From: Flavobacteriaceae bacterium
GTDB taxonomy: Bacteria > Bacteroidota > Bacteroidia > Flavobacteriales > Flavobacteriaceae
Length of the DNA: 64,000 bases
Reading direction: 5' to 3'
NCBI GenBank assembly: GCA_028279515.1
Contig: JANQNQ010000003.1
Location: 248,001-312,000 of the forward strand
Under the pieces are notes generated by a model that saw nothing but the letters and a program-made list of their open reading frames with translations, did not search any database and was not told where the DNA came from. This document shows, one piece after another, positions 56,360-64,000 of the stretch. Each line of letters opens with the position of its first letter. Positions within the stretch are counted from its first letter, which is position 1. The translations under genes and the position numbers were made by a program.

Positions 56360-57580
56360 TTATTCTTCTTCTGAAAGTTCTTGTGCAAATTTCTCGAATT
56401 CAGTTTTGAATTGAAGGTATTTATCTCCGGTAGCCGGACCATTGAATCCTGTATGGATCTTTCGAACGTTACCTTTCTTATCAATGAAAATCGTTGTCGG
56501 ATAGGAAAGCACATGATTAAGCATGGGCAACTTTTCGTTGGCCTTTCCCTTATCAGAAGTACCAAACTGAGCCAGTAGTATCGGATATGGGATATTGAGA
56601 CGATTCTTCAATCTTTTAATACGATCAAAGGCCTGCTCTTTTGTCTTCGCATATTCGAACGCTAATGATACGAATTCGACATTCTTCGGCTTTTTATCAT
56701 TGTAATAGGCAGTGTAATACTTTGACTCGTCTAGGCAATTAGGGCACCAAGTACCCATGACCTGTACGATCACTACTTTGTCTTTGAATTGCTCGTCTTG
56801 TAGGGAAATCATGTTTCCGCTTGCATCCGGAAAACTAAACTCAAGCGTCTCATAGCCTTCTTTTAGATACGTCAATGTGTTTTCGTCTGGCAACTCGTAC
56901 GATTCATTTCGTTTTGCGGTGAAGGGCTCTTTCCAATGATTTCCAGAGTAAAAATGTCCGTTCATGGTACTATCAGTAACCGTTGCCATAAACAGGAAAG
57001 CATGAGCACCATCAAAGGTCGAAAGTTGCAATTGATCACCATCGAGTATACCTTCCAAATATCGATAATCCCCTGTGGTAGTTCTAAACGTCCCTATTAC
57101 CTTGTCTCCCTTTTGCGAGAAGATTCCTTTGGCGATATAGCGATCGGCTTCTACATCAGGGCTAAAAACGGTTTCCCAATTTCCAGAAATATCGCTTGCG
57201 GCATTGTTCTGTTGTGAAAAGCGCTCAGTATGTCCGTGTTCTGCGGTGAAAGGAACCACGCGATCTAAACTTTCTTTGATGAAGCTTCCGCTGATATGTT
57301 TGGCGTCATCAAGTTTTGCGGCGATGTATCCCTCAAACACGGGCATCTTAATAAAGATAGAATCATCTTTAATGGTCACTTCATCTACTTCAATGATTTC
57401 TTCTGCATTGTAGACTTCAATTGTGCGGTCCTCTTTCAAAGAAAAATTAAAGGGAAGTGCCTTGTCATCCTGAACTAAAAGTTCTGCACGCCATGCACCA
57501 ATTTCTGGTGTTATTTCTGTTTCTTTCTGACAAGCAGTAACTACAAATAACAGTAAGATCAGGTAAGCGGTGGTTCTCAT
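56360..57580 (-). CDS. TlpA-like thioredoxin-fold lipoprotein
   Basis: The frame is open to 57766, but the lipoprotein signal begins at the ATG at 57580 (MRTTAYLILLLFVVTAC), or alternatively at 57592. The product has about 406 residues. Residues 20-250 are a beta-rich domain of unknown function. The C-terminal part is a TlpA/AhpC-type thioredoxin fold with WCPNC at 278-282, FVSLAFEYAKTKEQAFDRIKRLK and a cis-Pro in YPTTIFIDKKGNVRKIHTGF. Function inferred: disulfide or thiol redox exchange in the periplasm. It lies divergently from pheT; the two predicted starts are about 210 bases apart. Confidence 0.88.
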   Translation of the reverse strand: MRTTAYLILLLFVVTACQKETEITPEIGAWRAELLVQDDKALPFNFSLKEDRTIEVYNAEEIIEVDEVTIKDDSIFIKMPVFEGYIAAKLDDAKHISGSFIKESLDRVVPFTAEHGHTERFSQQNNAASDISGNWETVFSPDVEADRYIAKGIFSQKGDKVIGTFRTTTGDYRYLEGILDGDQLQLSTFDGAHAFLFMATVTDSTMNGHFYSGNHWKEPFTAKRNESYELPDENTLTYLKEGYETLEFSFPDASGNMISLQDEQFKDKVVIVQVMGTWCPNCLDESKYYTAYYNDKKPKNVEFVSLAFEYAKTKEQAFDRIKRLKNRLNIPYPILLAQFGTSDKGKANEKLPMLNHVLSYPTTIFIDKKGNVRKIHTGFNGPATGDKYLQFKTEFEKFAQELSEEE

Positions 57581-57788
57581 TAGTATATTCATTTGGGCTA
57601 TTAATCGGGAACTTCTATAATTTCTTACAAAGAAACAATAATAATCTTCAAACCCAATTTCATAATAGCGCACAGTATTGCTATCTTTGCTGCTTAATTT
57701 TTTGAACCAAGGCATCAACCACGAATACGTGCAACTTGCATTGCGCAGTGTTCTATGCCTTACCAAAACGCAACATAATACCGTACGA

Positions 57789-60215
57789 ATGAAGATATCC
57801 TATAATTGGTTAAAGCAGTTTATCAGTCTTGATTGGGACGTAGACAGAACGAGCGAATTGCTTACCGATCTTGGTCTTGAAGTAGAAGGTGTAACGACCT
57901 ATGAATCTGTGAAAGGTGGTCTGCAAGGTGTGGTCGTGGGCCATGTGCTAACCTGCGAACAACACCCAAACGCCGATAAGCTAAAGGTTACCACTGTTGA
58001 CCTTGGTGACGGTGAGCCTGTTCAGATCGTTTGTGGGGCACCTAATGTAGCACAAGGGCAAAAAGTACCTGTAGCTACTATTGGGACCGTCTTATACGAT
58101 GGCGAAGGCAATGAATGGAAGATCAAAAAAGGAAAGATCCGCGGGGAAGCTTCACACGGTATGATCTGTGCTGAGGATGAACTAGGGCTTGGTGCATCGC
58201 ACGATGGTATTATGGTTTTGGACAATAGCTTGAAACCTGGAACTCCTGTGGCAGAGATCTTTGATATCGAAAACGATCATGTATTCGAAATTGGCCTCAC
58301 TCCTAACCGTGCAGATGCCATGAGTCATTTTGGCGTAGCTCGTGATCTAAAAGCTGGGTTGCTTCAGCATGGAGAAAATCTTGAATTGATCTCTCCTTCT
58401 GTAAGTAGCTTTCATGTAGACAACAGAACACTTCGCATTGACGTCGAAGTTGAAAATAAAGAATTAGCGCCTCGCTATTGTGGTGTCACCATTTCTGGCC
58501 TTGAGGTGAAAGAATCTCCAGAGTGGCTACAACACCGATTACAGGCCATCGGATTGACTCCGAAAAACAATGTAGTGGATGTCACCAATTACGTACTCCA
58601 CGAGCTGGGACAACCGCTTCACGCGTTTGATGCGAACAAGGTAAAAGGAAACAAGATCATAGTGAAAACCCTTCCGAAGGGAAGCAAATTCACTACACTT
58701 GATGAAATCGAGCGAGAATTGCACGAAGAAGACCTCATGATCTGTGATGCCGAAAAACCGTTATGTATCGCCGGAGTTTTTGGAGGTATCAATTCGGGAG
58801 TCACCGAAAATACTACATCCATTTTCTTGGAGAGTGCCTATTTTAACCCTGTAAGCGTTAGAAAGACGGCCAAGCGTCATGGATTGAATACAGATGCGTC
58901 TTTCAGGTTTGAGCGCGGTATCGATCCTAACATCACCAAATATGCATTGAAAAGAGCTGCTCTTTTGATCAAAGAATTGGCTGGAGGTGAGATCACCAGT
59001 GAGATTGAAGAGCGCTACCCTAATAAGATCGAAGATTTTCAGGTGTTCTTGACCTTTGATAAGGTAAACCGTTTGGTTGGACAAGAGATTCCTAGGGAAA
59101 CCATCAAAAGTATCTTGACTTCACTTGATATCAAGATCAACAACGTGACTGAAGCGGGAATCGGACTCACCATCCCATCGTTTCGTGTTGATGTGCAACG
59201 TGAGGCGGATGTGATCGAAGAAATTCTTCGCGTATATGGTTACAATAACATTGAGACCACCGAGAAGTTGAATGCGTCGATATCTAACTCTTCTAAGTTT
59301 GAAGATCACAAACTACAGAACGTGGTGGCCAATCAATTGATCGGACAAGGGTTTTACGAAATGCTTGCCAACAGTCTTACGAATCCGGCGTACGTTGAAT
59401 TGAGCGAGCAATTGAAATCAGAAAACAATGTGACCATGCTAAACCCGTTGGGGAAAGAACTCTCTGTATTGCGTCAATCATTGTTGTTTAGTGGACTCGA
59501 AGCAATCGCATACAATGTTAATAGAAAGAATAACGACCTTAAGTTCTTTGAATTCGGAAAGACCTACCATCAATATGAAAGTGGGCGTATTGAAAACAAG
59601 CATTTGTCTTTATTGGTCACGGGAAATCGCGCCCATGAAAGCTGGAAACTTGCCTCTAATGCCTCTGATTTCTTCTTTTTAAAAGGAACGGTCGTAACGC
59701 TGTTAGAGCGTCTTGGAATTCGAAAACTGAAGACCACGCCTATAAAAAACGATTTATTTTCTGAGGGAATTACTTTAAGTCTCGGCAAAATGAAACTTGT
59801 GGACTTGGGTATTGTGAAGCGTAACATCACAAAGAGTTTTGATATCAAACAGCAAGTGTATTATGCCAATATTCTTTGGGATCAGGTTCTCGAACTTTCG
59901 CAGCGCAATCGTATAAGTTTCAAACCAATCTCAAAATATCCATCAGTACGAAGAGACTTTGCCTTGTTATTGGACAACGGCACCTCTTTTGCCGATATCT
60001 ATTCGATTGCCAAGCAAACGGAAAAGCAATTATTGAAAGAAGTGAATCTCTTCGACGTTTATGAAGGCAAGAAACTTCCGGAAGGTAAGAAATCCTATGC
60101 GGTGAGCTTTACGTTGCAAGACGAGAAAAAAACATTGACAGACAAGCAGATCGATAAGATCATGAACAAGTTGCAAGACAATTTCGAGAAGCAGCTTGGG
60201 GCAACGCTTCGTTGA
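57789..60215 (+). CDS. pheT: Phenylalanyl-tRNA synthetase beta chain
   Basis: PheT forms the alpha2-beta2 enzyme that charges tRNA-Phe. The frame extends upstream to 57678, but MKISYNWLKQFISLDWD at 57789 is the conserved start, giving 808 residues. Order of domains: tRNA-binding OB fold (GVVVGHVLTCEQHPNADKLKVTTVDLG), B3/B4 editing region (LTPNRADAMSHFGVARDL, NYVLHELGQPLHAFD, MICDAEKPLCIAGVFGG), B5 domain (VLRVYGYNNIE-type phrase), synthetase-like core, and a C-terminal FDX-ACB domain (ISKYPSVRRDFALLLD). The alpha gene pheS is not in the window. Confidence 0.97.
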   Translation: MKISYNWLKQFISLDWDVDRTSELLTDLGLEVEGVTTYESVKGGLQGVVVGHVLTCEQHPNADKLKVTTVDLGDGEPVQIVCGAPNVAQGQKVPVATIGTVLYDGEGNEWKIKKGKIRGEASHGMICAEDELGLGASHDGIMVLDNSLKPGTPVAEIFDIENDHVFEIGLTPNRADAMSHFGVARDLKAGLLQHGENLELISPSVSSFHVDNRTLRIDVEVENKELAPRYCGVTISGLEVKESPEWLQHRLQAIGLTPKNNVVDVTNYVLHELGQPLHAFDANKVKGNKIIVKTLPKGSKFTTLDEIERELHEEDLMICDAEKPLCIAGVFGGINSGVTENTTSIFLESAYFNPVSVRKTAKRHGLNTDASFRFERGIDPNITKYALKRAALLIKELAGGEITSEIEERYPNKIEDFQVFLTFDKVNRLVGQEIPRETIKSILTSLDIKINNVTEAGIGLTIPSFRVDVQREADVIEEILRVYGYNNIETTEKLNASISNSSKFEDHKLQNVVANQLIGQGFYEMLANSLTNPAYVELSEQLKSENNVTMLNPLGKELSVLRQSLLFSGLEAIAYNVNRKNNDLKFFEFGKTYHQYESGRIENKHLSLLVTGNRAHESWKLASNASDFFFLKGTVVTLLERLGIRKLKTTPIKNDLFSEGITLSLGKMKLVDLGIVKRNITKSFDIKQQVYYANILWDQVLELSQRNRISFKPISKYPSVRRDFALLLDNGTSFADIYSIAKQTEKQLLKEVNLFDVYEGKKLPEGKKSYAVSFTLQDEKKTLTDKQIDKIMNKLQDNFEKQLGATLR

Positions 60216-60233
60216 TCATGGTTACACATATAG

Positions 60234-60266
60234 AAAAACGCGCTGGTTTCTCTGCGCGTTTTTTAT
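60234..60266 (+). terminator. Intrinsic terminator after pheT
   Basis: AAAAACGCGC pairs with GCGCGTTTTT and runs into a T-tract; 19 bases after the stop codon. Confidence 0.9.
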
Positions 60267-60336
60267 TTTGTAACTGGTTGTTTTTCAGTGGTTAATTTTT
60301 TATTTTTAAGAGGAATTGCTATAACTCTTAGAAAAA

Positions 60337-61059
60337 ATGCTATTTGAACGAATTAACCTTGAACACAAGCTAAAGAAGCTGCGTGTCAAACAGGAGCATG
60401 ACGCGGTCTTAGAAGAAGTCGCCGCTATCCTGGAAAACCACATATCATCGGGAAAACAGATCGAAGATCGCCTGAAGCGTTCTGCAAGCAACGCTCCTGG
60501 TCGAAACGATTTCATCTTTGACAAGCTCGCAACCGAGCGTATCTATCATATCGATAGCATTAAAAAGCTCTGTGTTGATTATCGATTACGATTTCTTCAT
60601 ACCAAATACTTTAAAGGAAATTTTCCGCAGAAAACCCTAAAAGAGATCACTCGGCTCGAAACAGTTCACAATATTCAAATGACAGGCTTTAAGATCGTTG
60701 CTCCCTCTAAACTTTTCAAACTAGAAAATGCAGACGACCCACTACTTTTCGCTCCCATAGGCAACGGCTATTATTATTTGATCGACAAATGGGGTAATGA
60801 CCTGCACCCGCTTCGAAAACTGATGATGCTTCCGTTTAAGAATTTTGAAAACATGGTCGCCTTTGTGGTGCTACTTAGTTTGCTGGTGACCTGGATGGTA
60901 CCCAACGGACTCTTTTCGAAAGAACAAGGTGCCATGGAATTTTGGATGATCTTCTTCTTTATGTTCAAGGCCATTGGTGCGGTTGTTATCTTTTATGGTT
61001 TTGCGTTAGGAAAGAATTTCAACACGGCTATTTGGGACAGTCGATTTTTTAATGCGTAA
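60337..61059 (+). CDS. Conserved hypothetical membrane protein (240 aa)
   Basis: Residues 1-165 are charged and helical (LKKLRVKQEHDAVLEEVAAILENH, RIYHIDSIKKLCVDYRLRFLHTKYFKG). The C-terminal part has two transmembrane helices (ENMVAFVVLLSLLVTWMVPNG, FWMIFFFMFKAIGAVVIFYGFALG). The region between (FKLENADDPLLFAPIGNGYYYLIDKWGNDL) is the most distinctive part. I do not know a function. The protein is well formed and free of shadow-frame features, so it is likely a genuine Bacteroidetes family. The next small gene follows 36 bases later. Confidence 0.82.
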   Translation: MLFERINLEHKLKKLRVKQEHDAVLEEVAAILENHISSGKQIEDRLKRSASNAPGRNDFIFDKLATERIYHIDSIKKLCVDYRLRFLHTKYFKGNFPQKTLKEITRLETVHNIQMTGFKIVAPSKLFKLENADDPLLFAPIGNGYYYLIDKWGNDLHPLRKLMMLPFKNFENMVAFVVLLSLLVTWMVPNGLFSKEQGAMEFWMIFFFMFKAIGAVVIFYGFALGKNFNTAIWDSRFFNA

Positions 61060-61095
61060 GCTGTAACATTCGACTTCGATTGCCTACTTACTTGT

Positions 61096-61305
61096 ATGGA
61101 AAATCAACAACAACTCAATCAAACAATCGGTAAAAGAAATTATTGGAATCTATTCTGGGCAATCGTTTTCTTCGGAGGCGCTTCTGTTAGAATAGGCCTT
61201 TATTTTGGAGGTTCAGAATTTACCAATTGGATGTACATCACCACTGGGATCGTACTCTTTCTGGGATGTTTGAATCTCTACAATTTCATTACTAAGAAGA
61301 AATAA
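61096..61305 (+). CDS. Small two-helix membrane protein (69 aa)
   Basis: The protein has two predicted transmembrane helices (YWNLFWAIVFFGGASVRIGLYFG and WMYITTGIVLFLGCLNLYNFI) and a short Lys tail. It is closely spaced behind the 240-residue membrane protein, with a strong terminator directly after the stop, which supports a real gene. No function can be assigned. Confidence 0.72.
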   Translation: MENQQQLNQTIGKRNYWNLFWAIVFFGGASVRIGLYFGGSEFTNWMYITTGIVLFLGCLNLYNFITKKK

Positions 61306-61331
61306 AAAAAGCCCTTGAAAAAGGGCTTTTT

Positions 61332-61333
<2 letters not shown>
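61304..61333. terminator. Bidirectional terminator
   Basis: AAAAAAAGCCCTT-GAAA-AAGGGCTTTTTTT is a perfect stem with a tetraloop, serving the plus-strand small gene and the minus-strand ABC-F gene. Confidence 0.93.
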
Positions 61334-62969
<1,636 letters not shown>

Positions 62970-62990
62970 TTATTGTCTTTAAATTCGGTG

Positions 62991-62998
62991 CAAAAGTA
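62991..62998 (-). promoter_or_regulatory. Possible -7 element TACTTTTG of the ABC-F gene
   Basis: An exact TAnnTTTG on the minus strand lies 34 bases before the ABC-F start. The nearest TTG is 13 bases upstream, shorter than the usual 17-23, so the full promoter is uncertain. Confidence 0.4.
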
Positions 62999-63085
62999 GA
63001 AAAATGATCCACAAAAGACTATTTATATTAACTTTTTCGAAATTATTTTAACAGCGCATTAACAAGGGATTCGTATTGTGATCTT

Positions 63086-63093
63086 TAGATTTG
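63086..63093 (+). promoter_or_regulatory. Possible -7 element TAGATTTG of the right-edge lipoprotein
   Basis: A TAnnTTTG match lies 55 bases before the preferred ATG at 63148, and too close to an alternative ATG at 63106. No suitable TTG is found upstream. Confidence 0.4.
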
Positions 63094-63147
63094 TGAGTGT
63101 TGATCATGAAGATGATGATGAAGATTAATACGAGCCTAAAATTCTAT

Positions 63148-64000
63148 ATGAAGCAAATTTACGTTTTATTCATACTTATTGCCGTTACTGCTTGTAAAGA
63201 TTCCGATTCTTTGCCTAAATCCTACACCTATTTCGGAGGTGAAATCGTCAACCCTAATGATGATTATGTTTTTCTCTACAAAGACGATCAATTTATCGAT
63301 TCTGTAAAATTGGATAAAGACAATCGCTTTTTGATGAAATTAGAATCTATAGAGGATGGGTTGTACAACTTTAGACATAAACCTGAATTTCAATATGTAG
63401 TCCTTGAAGAAACCGACAGCGTTCTGTTGAGATTAAATACATTGGATTTTGACGAGTCTCTTGTCTTTTCTGGTAATGGGGACATCAAGAATAACTTCTT
63501 GATCGATATGTATCTTGTTAATGAGGATGAAGAAGAGATCATTTACGATTATTACGGACTAGAACCTGAAACATTCTCTCGCCATTTGGATTCGCTGAGA
63601 GACATGAAGTTAGAACAATACAATTCAATGATTGACAACAATCAGTTGTCTCCAATTGCTGCAAAACTTACCAAGGCTGCAATTGACTTCACCTATTATA
63701 CCAAAAAAGAAATCTACCCCTACTCTCACAAACGAAAGAAAAAGGTAGATTGCTTTGTAGAGTTACCAGATGATTTCTATGACTACAGGAATTCAGTCAA
63801 CATGAATGATCCTGATTTGGCGCACTTTAGACCCTATTTTTACTATTTGGTGATGCATTTCAACAATATCGCTTATGAAGGCTTCAACGAAGAGATCTCT
63901 GTGCGACATTCATTGGACTACAACCACAGAAAACTGGTACTTATCGATAGCATGATCAAAGTTGATGATATTAAGAATAACTTGCTAAGGCATACAGCCA
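63148..64000 (+). CDS. Lipoprotein, N-terminal part (cut by window edge)
   Basis: The ATG at 63148 opens MKQIYVLFILIAVTAC, a clean lipobox with Cys16, and the frame stays open to the edge (284 codons). ATGs at 63106 and 63112 are upstream and in frame but give a less typical signal. Residues 25-90 (FGGEIVNPNDDYVFLYKDDQFID, DGLYNFRHKPEFQYVVL) resemble the beta-rich N-terminal domain of Bacteroidetes TlpA-type lipoproteins, so a thioredoxin domain may follow beyond the window. That part is not visible, so the family call stays tentative. Confidence 0.7.
   Translation, partial: MKQIYVLFILIAVTACKDSDSLPKSYTYFGGEIVNPNDDYVFLYKDDQFIDSVKLDKDNRFLMKLESIEDGLYNFRHKPEFQYVVLEETDSVLLRLNTLDFDESLVFSGNGDIKNNFLIDMYLVNEDEEEIIYDYYGLEPETFSRHLDSLRDMKLEQYNSMIDNNQLSPIAAKLTKAAIDFTYYTKKEIYPYSHKRKKKVDCFVELPDDFYDYRNSVNMNDPDLAHFRPYFYYLVMHFNNIAYEGFNEEISVRHSLDYNHRKLVLIDSMIKVDDIKNNLLRHTA

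Noticed and set aside
57678-57788. N-terminal extension of pheT
   Set aside because: The extension lacks similarity to PheT; MKISYNWLKQF is the family start.

Overview
The window reads as chromosomal DNA of a marine-type Flavobacteriaceae (Bacteroidota). Support: type IX secretion (T9SS) C-terminal sorting domains on secreted proteins, many lipoproteins, promoters of the TTG-N17-23-TAnnTTTG type, fused alpha/beta E1 keto-acid dehydrogenase, and dense short operons with 4-8 bp overlaps. No rRNA, tRNA, CRISPR array, integrase or transposase was seen. Genes run off both ends.

Layout. 1-9 kb: surface and secreted proteins, namely the N-terminal part of a giant HYR/C-type-lectin protein (off the left edge), a small membrane protein, an anchored hypothetical, a repeat-rich spacer and a 1377-residue M43 metalloprotease. 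9.3-17 kb: a tight plus-strand run of uvrA, a LOG-type Rossmann protein, a T9SS-exported endonuclease/exonuclease/phosphatase-family protein and a pseudo-M1-peptidase fused to a predicted beta-barrel. 17-27.5 kb: keto-acid dehydrogenase E1, a hybrid sensor kinase, a di-heme peroxidase, DoxX, a kinase-phospholyase fusion and a mono-heme lipoprotein. 27.6-28.3 kb: a small cytosolic protein that matches the ribosome-inactivating-protein (RIP, ricin A/Shiga A) fold, with all five catalytic positions present. 28.4-31.9 kb: holA, an HsdR-N-like protein, a GT2 glycosyltransferase and an OmpA lipoprotein.

31.9-38.2 kb, minus strand: a complete thiazole/oxazole-modified microcin (TOMM/LAP) RiPP operon in the order precursor, hairpin, E1-like cyclodehydratase partner, YcaO, SagB-type dehydrogenase, a 755-residue TPR protein of unknown function, and a papain-like peptidase. 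The precursor has an 82-residue leader and a core with seven Cys and three Thr in twelve residues. No dedicated exporter or immunity gene is visible. This operon and the RIP homologue are the most novel parts of the window.

38.5-64 kb: housekeeping and envelope functions, namely a Sua5/YciO-type protein, a PcrA/UvrD helicase, DsrE, M20 amidohydrolase, glutamate-synthase-like FMN protein, two tandem patatin paralogues coupled to an M1 aminopeptidase, recG, a 997-residue T9SS endonuclease, DUF2911-TPR protein, TlpA-like lipoprotein, pheT, two small membrane proteins, a YbiT-type ABC-F ATPase and a truncated lipoprotein at the right edge. Intrinsic terminators separate most of the units.
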